Positions 1-5,905 of a stretch of 11,395 bases of DNA are shown piece after piece. The DNA is from Clostridia bacterium. GTDB taxonomy: Bacteria; Bacillota; Clostridia; Christensenellales; Aristaeellaceae. Position 1 is the first letter of the stretch, and each line of letters opens with the position of its first letter. The stretch is from NCBI GenBank assembly GCA_009776385.1, contig WRFT01000037.1, positions 1-11,395 on the forward strand, given 5' to 3'. The notes beneath the pieces were generated by a model. The model worked only from the letters and a program-made list of their open reading frames with translations, was not told the origin of the DNA and searched no databases. Both the position numbers and the translations under genes were made by a program.

Positions 1-1
1 C

Positions 2-181
2 AACATGACCTGCGACGAAGAGGAGATTCGGCAGTTCTGCACACAGCTTCCGCGCTATAAACGCCCGTATGTCATTGTATTTGACGCCGTGCCGCGCAAC
101 GCCACGGGGAAGATTGAAAAGCCTAAACTGCGCGCCAGGTACAGCGGCGGGAGCCTGGTTCAAAAGCAAACCGAGCAATAA
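2..181 (+). CDS. C-terminal end of an AMP-forming acyl-CoA synthetase / adenylate-forming ligase (5' end outside window)
   Basis: Only the last 59 residues are in the window, in an open frame ending at TAA (179-181). The fragment matches the mobile C-terminal subdomain of class I adenylate-forming enzymes. It has a basic LPRYKRP stretch at fragment residues 16-22, a hydrophobic strand, then PRNATGKIEK (31-40), which is the A10 core motif. The Lys of its GK pair (codon 110-112) corresponds to the lysine that in this family drives adenylation of the carboxylate by ATP. Such enzymes activate a fatty, aryl or other carboxylic acid to an acyl-AMP and then to a thioester. The substrate cannot be told from this fragment; a CaiC-like or general acyl-CoA ligase is as likely as a ligase domain of a larger enzyme. 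A perfect hairpin follows 17 bases after the stop, and the next gene has its own promoter, so this gene probably ends a separate transcription unit. Confidence 0.85.
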   Translation, partial: NMTCDEEEIRQFCTQLPRYKRPYVIVFDAVPRNATGKIEKPKLRARYSGGSLVQKQTEQ

Positions 182-198
182 CCAAACGTCTTCAAATA

Positions 199-230
199 GG
201 GGTATATGTTCAGGAATGGGCATATACCCC
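199..230. terminator. Perfect 10-bp inverted repeat, candidate terminator or operator
   Basis: Arm 199-208 (GGGGTATATG) is exactly complementary to arm 221-230 (CATATACCCC), with a 12-base loop. It lies 17 bases after the synthetase stop and ends 10 bases before the putative -35 of the next promoter. No proper T-run follows on the plus strand; it is followed by AAATTTATTG. As an intrinsic terminator it is therefore atypical, and its position just upstream of a promoter also allows a protein-binding site. Confidence 0.5.
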
Positions 231-240
231 AAATTTATTG

Positions 241-269
241 TTGCATCCATGCGCATATTGCGTTATACT
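241..269 (+). promoter_or_regulatory. Putative sigma-A promoter of the ABC importer unit
   Basis: A -10 box TATACT (264-269, five of six consensus bases) lies 17 bases downstream of TTGCAT (241-246). The latter is a weak -35 that matches only its TTG. The expected start of transcription is near 276, giving a leader of about 38 bases before the first permease ATG. The spacer contains the 8-bp palindrome ATGCGCAT (249-256) and the overlapping dyad CGCA-TAT-TGCG (252-262), a plausible place for a repressor to bind. No regulator gene is visible in the window. Confidence 0.5.
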
Positions 270-313
270 GCGGCATATCATAAATAAACACCACAACCAA
301 AAGGGGCGGTCAA

Positions 314-1267
314 ATGGCGGGAAAGCGGCACGTCAAGGATATTAACATTCACAAACAAAAAATTACACCCGCGCTCCTGTTTAAACAAAAATCCCTCATA
401 TTGATGAGTTTCCCATTTCTGATATGGCTGATAATTTTTGCCTATATTCCGTTGTGGGGCTGGATTATGTCGTTTCAAAACTATAAGCCGGCGCGGGGTA
501 TTATGGGCTCGGATTGGGTAGGGCTTGAACATTTCAAGCGCTTGGTTACCGACCGGCAGTTTTTAGAAGCCGTGCGCAACACGATAGGTCAGTCCGCCTA
601 CCTGTTGCTAATTGGTTTTACCATGCCCATCTTTTTCGCATTAATGCTGAACGAAGTGAAGAGCCTTCGTTTTAAAAGGTTCACACAAACCATATCCTAC
701 CTGCCCCATTTCGTTTCTTGGGTTATTGTGGCTTCCATATTAGGTTTGGTACTCAACACCCACGGCACCATCAACACCCTGCTGATGAGTTTGGGCTGGA
801 CAAGCAGGCCCATCAGTTTCCTCGGGGAGCCGACGATGTTTTGGCCGGTTCTGGCCATCGCGGACACATGGAAGCAGGTGGGGTGGAACGCCATCATCTA
901 TATCGCAGCCATCGCCAGCATCGATCAAACGCTTTACGAGGCGGCCGCTGTCGACGGGGCCGGGCGCTGGCGGAAGATGCTGCATATTACCCTGCCCGGC
1001 ATCGCGACGGTTACCATCATCCTTCTCATTTTAAACATAGGCAACATATTAAACATCGGTTTCGAGCGGCAAATTCTGCTGGGCAACCCCGTCAATCAAT
1101 CCCATTCGCGAACCATCGATCAATACGCCTTGCAATACGGCACCAGTAAGGCCCGTTACTCCTACGGAACCGCCGTGGGTATGTTCCGGTCCATTATCAG
1201 CTTGATTCTGGTTTTTGCCGCGAACTGGTTCGCGCGTAAAATGGACGCCGACGTCGGCGTGTTCTAA
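314..1267 (+). CDS. Carbohydrate ABC transporter permease, LplB/YteP type
   Basis: This 317-residue protein is one half of the membrane pore of a binding-protein-dependent sugar importer (MalF-like family; LplB/YteP class of Firmicutes). About six membrane segments are visible, near residues 28-50, 91-115, 125-150, 175-205, 230-250 and 285-310. The cytoplasmic coupling loop reads YEAAAVDGAG followed by a LPG close to residues 208-232, the EAA motif through which such permeases contact their ATPase. The N-terminus is basic and polar, as usual in this class. The start at 314 is set by the AAGGGG (301-306) 7 bases upstream. The stop is followed by the AAGGAGGG binding site of the second permease, 12 bases away, so the two are cotranscribed. 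The substrate is not predictable from the permease; oligosaccharides or glycans are typical. Assignment to the family is secure. Confidence 0.93.
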   Translation: MAGKRHVKDINIHKQKITPALLFKQKSLILMSFPFLIWLIIFAYIPLWGWIMSFQNYKPARGIMGSDWVGLEHFKRLVTDRQFLEAVRNTIGQSAYLLLIGFTMPIFFALMLNEVKSLRFKRFTQTISYLPHFVSWVIVASILGLVLNTHGTINTLLMSLGWTSRPISFLGEPTMFWPVLAIADTWKQVGWNAIIYIAAIASIDQTLYEAAAVDGAGRWRKMLHITLPGIATVTIILLILNIGNILNIGFERQILLGNPVNQSHSRTIDQYALQYGTSKARYSYGTAVGMFRSIISLILVFAANWFARKMDADVGVF

Positions 1268-1279
1268 GGAGGGAACGGC

Positions 1280-2212
1280 ATGACCCGCGGGGCAGAAAAA
1301 ACGCACCCCAAAAAACATAATAAGATAAAATCCCAGGACGGTATAATCTCCACCATCCTTATTTACGCGTTTATTATTATCATGCTGATTGTTACCGTCT
1401 ATCCCTTCTTAAACGTGCTGGCTCTTTCTTTTAACGACTCGGCCGACTCGATGCAGGGTATTAATATGATATGGCCGCGCGCGTGGACGCTTGAAAACTA
1501 TAAACGCCTGATGCAGTTTGAAGCCATTCCGCGCGCCGCGCTCAATACGGTGGTGCGTACCATCACCGGGACACTGACGGGGCTTATCAGCGCCGCCATT
1601 TTGGCCTATACCCTAAGCCGCAAAGATTATGTTTTCCGCCGCTTCATCGGGTTTATGTTTGTCGCCACCATTTATGTATCCGGCGGCATCATTCCCTGGT
1701 TTTTATTAATCGTCAACCTTCGGCTGAACTCTTCCTTCTTTGTGTATATCATTCCGGGGCTTATATCGGTGTGGAACGTCATCATCATCCGTTCCTTTAT
1801 TGATAACCTGCCCTATGAGCTGCAAGAGAGCGCGATGCTGGACGGCGCCGGCGATTTTACCATTTTTATTCGAATCATCTTTCCGCTGTGCAAGCCGGTT
1901 ATCGCCACCGTTTCGCTGTGGATTGCCGTTGGGCACTGGAACGACTGGTTTACGACGTATATTTTCCACCCCAGCCGGCCCCATCTGTCCACGCTGCAAT
2001 ACGAACTGATGAAGGTGCTGGATTCTACCAACCAAAACCCGGCGGGTCTTGCCCTGCGCGACGCGAACGCCGCCGCGCAGATGCGGATGGTATCGCCCAT
2101 GTCCGTCAGAATGGCCATTACCGTCGTGGTAATTATCCCCATTTTAATGGTATACCCTTTCATACAAAAATACTTTGTTACCGGCATGACGTTAGGAGCG
2201 GTCAAATCGTAG
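1280..2212 (+). CDS. Carbohydrate ABC transporter permease, LplC/YtcP type
   Basis: This 310-residue protein is the second pore subunit, expected to pair with the permease encoded just upstream. It has a basic N-terminal tail of about 20 residues and a first membrane helix near 23-46 ending in VYPFLNV. The EAA-type loop ELQESAMLDGAGD starts near residue 180 and leads into IFPLCKPV. The C-terminal tail YPFIQKYFVTGMTLGAVKS is characteristic of the YtcP/LplC (MalG-like) class. The long loop between the last two helices (about residues 230-270) is also a feature of this class. The start is supported by AAGGAGGG at 1266-1273, which overlaps the stop of the previous gene. No ATPase gene accompanies the pair, so an ATPase encoded elsewhere (MsmX-like in known systems) is inferred. 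The family call is secure; the substrate is unknown. Confidence 0.93.
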   Translation: MTRGAEKTHPKKHNKIKSQDGIISTILIYAFIIIMLIVTVYPFLNVLALSFNDSADSMQGINMIWPRAWTLENYKRLMQFEAIPRAALNTVVRTITGTLTGLISAAILAYTLSRKDYVFRRFIGFMFVATIYVSGGIIPWFLLIVNLRLNSSFFVYIIPGLISVWNVIIIRSFIDNLPYELQESAMLDGAGDFTIFIRIIFPLCKPVIATVSLWIAVGHWNDWFTTYIFHPSRPHLSTLQYELMKVLDSTNQNPAGLALRDANAAAQMRMVSPMSVRMAITVVVIIPILMVYPFIQKYFVTGMTLGAVKS

Positions 2213-2215
2213 GTA

Positions 2216-2238
2216 TTGGCAAGGATTTCCCTTGTTGA
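2216..2238 (+). promoter_or_regulatory. Intercistronic RNA hairpin before the binding-protein gene
   Basis: In the 57-base gap between permease and binding protein, CAAGG (2220-2224) pairs with CCTTG (2230-2234) over a 5-base loop. The stem can be lengthened outward by four pairs if G-U wobbles are allowed. Stem-loops here can stabilise the downstream message and help raise binding-protein levels over permeases. That role is inference; the stem itself is modest. Confidence 0.3.
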
Positions 2239-2269
2239 TATAACCCCATTATTAAAAGGAGGAACAAGA

Positions 2270-3901
2270 ATGAAACGGAAAATCGCTTGTCTCATCGCGC
2301 TGGTTATGTCTTTCACGCTGATTGCGGCGGTTGCCGCCGCCGAGGAGCCGGTAACCTTTACGTTCTACAGTGAAGACGGCACCAGAGAGCAGCCCTGGAC
2401 GACCGTTATCGCCCAAAAGATTACGGAGCTGACCGGCGTCTCCCTGCAGTTTGACTATCCCGTAGGCGGCCTTGGCATCCGTATCCCGCTGATGACCGCT
2501 CAACGCGAGTATCCCGACATCATTTACGGTAAAGGGGACGGCGCCGCGCAGCTTATTGAAGCCGAGGCCGTTATCAACCTGGCTGAAATGATTGAAAACA
2601 GCAAATACCTGAAGGATTTCTACGGCGAACTGCTTCCCCGCCTGTGGTATAACGGCGATCCCGACGTCATCTACTCCGTGGGCGCTTACGCCATTTGGGC
2701 GCCGGTATGGAACGCTCAGTCCGCCCTGCCCATACAAGCGGCGGTGCTGAAGGAGTTTGACTTCCCGATGATTCGCACCGTTTATGAGGCAGAAGAGCTC
2801 ATGCGCGAGTATATCAAGAAGTACCCGACGACCCCGGACGGCAAACCCGTGTACATGCTGTCCCTTAACAACGCCGACGGCTGGCGCTACATCATCGATT
2901 TAGGCAATCCCTCGGGCTTCCTGGCCGGTTTCCCGGATCACGGCGAGTGGATTATTGACGAGACCACGTATGAAGCCACCATCAAGTACCTACACCCGGC
3001 TATTAAAGAGTTCTACGCATGGCTTAACAAGCTGTGGAACGAGGGCTTTATCGATCCGGATTGCTTCACGCAAACGCATGATGACTGGACGGCCAAGATG
3101 GCCAACGGACAGATTCTGGCCACCGTCTCGCCGCAGTGGATGATGAACGAGCCGGAGCAGGCCATGCGCCAGCTGGGATTGGAAGACCGCGTATACGCGC
3201 ATCTGCCCATCACCTGGAGTGAGGATGTCAAATCCATCGGCACCTACGATAACGGGTGGTCCGGCGGATGGGGCGTCATGATTACCACGAGCTGCGCGGA
3301 TCCGCAGCGCGCTTTTGACTATATCGACTGGACCGCCTCCGACGAGGGTCTGGTACTGCGTAACTGGGGTATCGAAGGCATCCATTACGATGTGGTGGAC
3401 GGCATTCGCGTACTGAAACCCGAGGTTCAAGAAGCCCTGCGCGCGGATCCCGATTACGGCAATTCCCAGGGATTTGACTGGGCCTATCCCTTCCCGGAAA
3501 TCGGCGACGGCATTAAGGACTCCACAGGCAGCACCTACACGCGGAACACCCCCAAGCTGATTATTGAAAACTACACCGAGACCAATAAAGAAGCTTTGGA
3601 AGCGTACGGCGCCACCATGTGGGCCGATTTGTTCCCGGCAACGACCGACTTCCCCCTCTCGCCCTTCGGCGCGGCCTGGCAAATTGATATTCCGACCGAT
3701 TCGGAAATCAACGATTTGATGACTTGGGTGCAAAGCACATGGCTGCCGCAGGAACTTGCCAAATGCGTCATGGCCAGCCCCGAGAACTTTGAAGCGCAAT
3801 GGGAAGCTTCCCAGCAATTGCTTATCGACGGCGGCGTGCTGAGGCTGAACGAAATGTTCACAGAACTCGTCAAAGCGAAGGCGGCGGCCTGGGGCAACTA
3901 A
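2270..3901 (+). CDS. Extracellular solute-binding protein of the carbohydrate ABC importer (LplA/YtcQ type)
   Basis: This 543-residue secreted protein should capture the sugar substrate and deliver it to the two permeases upstream. The start at 2270 is preferred over a longer in-frame one at 2216, because it has AAAGGAGG (2256-2263) just before it and begins a clear signal peptide. The peptide has KRK at 2-4, a hydrophobic core to about residue 18 and an A-x-A type site near 19-24 before EEP. No lipobox cysteine is present; the only Cys there is residue 7, at the beginning of the hydrophobic core. A lipid anchor is therefore not predicted, which is unusual for a monoderm binding protein. The mature part has the size and layout of the family 1/LplA binding proteins: an N-terminal lobe with QKITELTGV and a Trp/Tyr-rich body suited to stacking on sugars. 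A strong terminator lies 38 bases after the stop. The substrate is unknown. Confidence 0.92.
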   Translation: MKRKIACLIALVMSFTLIAAVAAAEEPVTFTFYSEDGTREQPWTTVIAQKITELTGVSLQFDYPVGGLGIRIPLMTAQREYPDIIYGKGDGAAQLIEAEAVINLAEMIENSKYLKDFYGELLPRLWYNGDPDVIYSVGAYAIWAPVWNAQSALPIQAAVLKEFDFPMIRTVYEAEELMREYIKKYPTTPDGKPVYMLSLNNADGWRYIIDLGNPSGFLAGFPDHGEWIIDETTYEATIKYLHPAIKEFYAWLNKLWNEGFIDPDCFTQTHDDWTAKMANGQILATVSPQWMMNEPEQAMRQLGLEDRVYAHLPITWSEDVKSIGTYDNGWSGGWGVMITTSCADPQRAFDYIDWTASDEGLVLRNWGIEGIHYDVVDGIRVLKPEVQEALRADPDYGNSQGFDWAYPFPEIGDGIKDSTGSTYTRNTPKLIIENYTETNKEALEAYGATMWADLFPATTDFPLSPFGAAWQIDIPTDSEINDLMTWVQSTWLPQELAKCVMASPENFEAQWEASQQLLIDGGVLRLNEMFTELVKAKAAAWGN

Positions 3902-3939
3902 GCCCTATTGACGCGTTTAAACCTGCCATTTAGCGGTTT

Positions 3940-3982
3940 GACGGATCCTTGCCGGCATTGTCCGGGGAGGATCCGTCTTTTT
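3940..3982 (+). terminator. Strong intrinsic terminator of the ABC importer unit
   Basis: GACGGATCCT (3940-3949) pairs perfectly with AGGATCCGTC (3968-3977), and an inner CCGG/CCGG pair (3952-3955 with 3962-3965) extends the stem. Five T residues follow directly (3978-3982). It begins 38 bases after the binding-protein stop and should end the importer transcript. Confidence 0.92.
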
Positions 3983-3987
3983 CGTTT

Positions 3988-4010
3988 CGTCCGTCTGTAA
4001 CAGACGGACG
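3988..4010. repeat. Second perfect hairpin just after the terminator
   Basis: CGTCCGTCTG (3988-3997) and CAGACGGACG (4001-4010) form a perfect 10-bp stem around the 3-base loop TAA. There is no T-run on either strand, so it is not a standard terminator. It ends 45 bases before the -35 box of the next promoter. Its left arm repeats the TCCGTC found in the terminator's right arm. Backup termination, a processing site or an operator are all possible. Confidence 0.6.
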
Positions 4011-4055
4011 AGGCGTTTGACCCGCAAAACACAACTCGACGGCCACACCGTTTTC

Positions 4056-4084
4056 TTGACGCCCTCACGCGGGACCATTATAAT
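4056..4084 (+). promoter_or_regulatory. Near-consensus sigma-A promoter upstream of the small ORF and secDF
   Basis: TTGACG (4056-4061) and a perfect TATAAT (4079-4084) are separated by exactly 17 bases, one mismatch from full consensus. Transcription should start near 4091. The transcript would begin with a short hairpin, CGGG-ATTA-CCCG (4093-4104), followed directly by AAGGAG (4107-4112). This is the best promoter in the window and may serve the small ORF alone or also secD and secF. Confidence 0.85.
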
Positions 4085-4119
4085 ACGAGCCGCGGGATTA
4101 CCCGTTAAGGAGTGTTTGT

Positions 4120-4455
4120 TTGGAAGAAAGAGGCCGTATCATCTTTCTTATCAGTTTTTTAGTCGTGATGGTCTTGTGTGCCGCCGCTTGCTTGGTGGAG
4201 GTACCGGAAGGGGATGCTCCCGTTACGCTGCGTATGTCTTTTTTGATACAAGCCGCACCGCTTCCTCAAACTGTTTCAACGCAACCCTTTTTTGAAAACC
4301 GCGCCAACCCGGCAGAAAACACGCGCCTTGTACCCGCAAGGCCCGCGCCTCCGGGTCAGGCCGCCGATCGGGACCGAAACGGGATACCCCTGTCGAGGCG
4401 TGATTATATCCGCGCGGCGTATATCAAGTTCCCGCCGGAAGGCAAACGCGGTTAG
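4120..4455 (+). CDS. Small exported or membrane-anchored protein of unknown function (TTG start)
   Basis: I do not recognise this 111-residue protein. It is taken as real because a near-consensus promoter and AAGGAG (4107-4112) with a 7-base spacer point exactly at the TTG at 4120, and because no ATG-started frame fits the same signals. Residues 7-24 are strongly hydrophobic and end in CAAAC (20-24), then LVEVPEG, so it is a signal peptide or single membrane anchor. Cys24 could be lipidated, but the box AAAC has Ala at -3 where Leu is usual, and the N-terminal end has no net positive charge. The rest, from about residue 55, is rich in Pro and Arg, probably disordered, and ends in basic KFPPEGKRG. 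It lies directly before secD, where many bacteria carry yajC. It does not look like YajC, which has a larger conserved cytoplasmic domain. Confidence 0.55.
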   Translation: MEERGRIIFLISFLVVMVLCAAACLVEVPEGDAPVTLRMSFLIQAAPLPQTVSTQPFFENRANPAENTRLVPARPAPPGQAADRDRNGIPLSRRDYIRAAYIKFPPEGKRG

Positions 4456-4479
4456 CGCTCCTCTGCCTTCGTTTTTATT
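4438..4479 (+). terminator. Weak possible terminator or attenuator between the small ORF and secD
   Basis: GAAGGC (4438-4443), inside the end of the small ORF, can pair with GCCTTC (4465-4470) across a 21-base loop. The stem is followed by G, five T residues, A and three more T residues. With only six pairs and a long loop, termination would be partial at best. It could reduce read-through from the strong promoter into secD. Confidence 0.3.
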
Positions 4480-4506
4480 TAATAAAAAAAGGAGGTCCGC
4501 ACGCTG

Positions 4507-5904
4507 ATGAGTAAGCGTAAGAATACGAAAGAGAACATGAAGAAGTTGGCAAAGAACCCTGCCCGCATTAAAAAAATGACCATACGGAGCAAGGCCGCTG
4601 TTTGGTTGAGCGTCTTGCTTCTTTTAACCCTCGCGTTCGGTTACCTGGGTGTAAACGGCGCATGGCTGGACGCGCGGGGTTTATATAAACTGCTTCCCTG
4701 GATACCCACTGCCAGCCTGGATATAAACAAATGGCCCAAGACAATTGCCCTGGGGCTGGATTTACGCGGCGGTGTTTATGTGGAATACCAAGCGGAACAC
4801 CCCGAAAATACGGACATAGACTTTAACTACCTGCTTGAGGGTACCATGAGCGTTATCGCCAACCGCCTGACGGCGAAGGGGTATCCGGAAAGCAATGTCG
4901 TAAAACTGGGCACGGATGGTATCCGAGTGGAAATTCCGGACGTAACAGATCCCAACGCGGTATTGAACTTGATTGGTTCGCCCGCGAAACTGGAATTCCG
5001 CTACCCTGACGGAACCGTCTTTATGGAAGGGAAAGACGTGCGCTACGCGGTGGCCGATAACCGGTCCGCCTCCGCTTCCGCCTTGCCGGAACCCGTCATC
5101 GCATTTCAATTAACGCCCGAGGGGGCGGAGGTATTCGCGAAGGCAACGGAAGAAAACATCGGAAATAAACTGAGCATTTATCTGGGAGACGAACTGCTGA
5201 TGGAACCGACCGTGGAGACGAAAATCTCCGGCGGGGAAGGCATTATCACCGGCATGGGCACATTGGAACGGGCACGGGATATCGCCATCCAAATTCAATC
5301 CGGCGCGCTGCCGCTGGTTATTCAACAACAGAAGGTGGATACCATCTCCGCGACTTTAGGCGTGGACGCGCTGTCTACATCGGTTGCGGCTGCGCTTATC
5401 GGCCTCTTGCTGGTAATGCTGTTGATGATTATCCGGTATCGCCTGCCCGGGCTGCTGGCCAGTTGGGCGCTGACACTTTATTTGATGCTGCTGTTCTTTT
5501 TCATCGCCATCGTTCCGGGTATTCAGTTAACACTGCCCGGTATCGCGGGTATCATACTAGGCATTGGCATGGCGGTTGACGCGAATGTGGTTATCTTTGA
5601 ACGCGCCAAGGAAGAGCTGATAGCGGGCCGCTCCACGAAAGCCGCCGTTCGAGCCAGTTTTAAAGCCGCTATGACGGCTATCATCGACTCCAATGTTACC
5701 ACGCTTATCGCCGCGGCTGTACTGGCCATCTTCGGGACGGGGTCCATTCAGGGTTTTGCCACGACGCTTTTCTTAAGCGTTATCACGTCCTTGTTCTCAG
5801 CCTTGGTGATTACCCGCTTCCTGTTGCATAAAACCGTAGACCTGGGCGCTGTGCGGGAGGACTTGTTCATCTCTCGAAAACTGATTGGAAAGGAGGCGCG
5901 ATGA
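4507..5904 (+). CDS. secD: Protein translocase subunit SecD
   Basis: SecD (465 residues) acts with SecF at the SecYEG channel. It uses the proton gradient to help pull preproteins out on the far side of the membrane. Visible parts are a basic N-terminal tail (1-29), a first helix at about 31-50, the signature LGLDLRGG at 82-89, a large extracytoplasmic P1 region with LTPEGAEVFAKAT and an IQSGALP stretch, and five C-terminal helices. The motif GMAVDANVVIFER contains Asp358, matching E. coli SecD Asp519, which takes part in proton transport. The length is shorter than the E. coli protein and typical of Gram-positive SecD. AGGAGG (4490-4495) precedes the ATG at 4507 by 11 bases; an in-frame CTG at 4504 would sit closer but is less likely. 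The stop is one base from the secF start, so the two are coupled. Identification is firm. Confidence 0.97.
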   Translation: MSKRKNTKENMKKLAKNPARIKKMTIRSKAAVWLSVLLLLTLAFGYLGVNGAWLDARGLYKLLPWIPTASLDINKWPKTIALGLDLRGGVYVEYQAEHPENTDIDFNYLLEGTMSVIANRLTAKGYPESNVVKLGTDGIRVEIPDVTDPNAVLNLIGSPAKLEFRYPDGTVFMEGKDVRYAVADNRSASASALPEPVIAFQLTPEGAEVFAKATEENIGNKLSIYLGDELLMEPTVETKISGGEGIITGMGTLERARDIAIQIQSGALPLVIQQQKVDTISATLGVDALSTSVAAALIGLLLVMLLMIIRYRLPGLLASWALTLYLMLLFFFIAIVPGIQLTLPGIAGIILGIGMAVDANVVIFERAKEELIAGRSTKAAVRASFKAAMTAIIDSNVTTLIAAAVLAIFGTGSIQGFATTLFLSVITSLFSALVITRFLLHKTVDLGAVREDLFISRKLIGKEAR

Positions 5905-5905
5905 C

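Noticed and set aside
69..287. 72-codon frame covering the ligase end and the intergenic gap
   Set aside because: It is out of frame with the clear A10-motif reading and runs through the hairpin and promoter.
718..1149. Plus-strand 143-codon frame inside the first permease
   Set aside because: It is the +1-type shadow of the permease, His- and Arg-rich with no membrane segments, and has no binding site of its own.
2216..2269. Longer start for the binding protein
   Set aside because: The extra residues have no signal character, and the AAAGGAGG with ATG at 2270 starts a textbook signal peptide.
2990..3817. Long minus-strand open frame (275 codons) opposite the binding-protein gene
   Set aside because: It lies entirely within the well-supported binding-protein gene, has no recognisable domain and lacks a promoter or ribosome binding site. 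It results from codon bias on the opposite strand.
4017..4295. 92-codon frame that starts before the strong promoter
   Set aside because: Its first part lies upstream of the predicted transcription start, so it could not be translated from that promoter. The TTG-started frame at 4120 fits the ribosome binding site.
4120..4455. Small ORF as YajC, the usual SecDF partner
   Set aside because: YajC has an N-terminal helix followed by a conserved cytoplasmic beta-rich domain. This protein has a Pro/Arg-rich tail without that pattern.
4292..4507. 71-codon frame overlapping the end of the small ORF
   Set aside because: No ribosome binding site, low-complexity basic composition, and it is out of frame with the supported small ORF. 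I also considered that a frameshift joins the two, but neither half shows a domain that the join would complete.
5885..5905. Earlier TTG start for SecF, and an ATG at 5901
   Set aside because: The TTG lies upstream of the AAGGAGG that serves secF. The ATG at 5901 is out of frame and reaches a stop after five codons.
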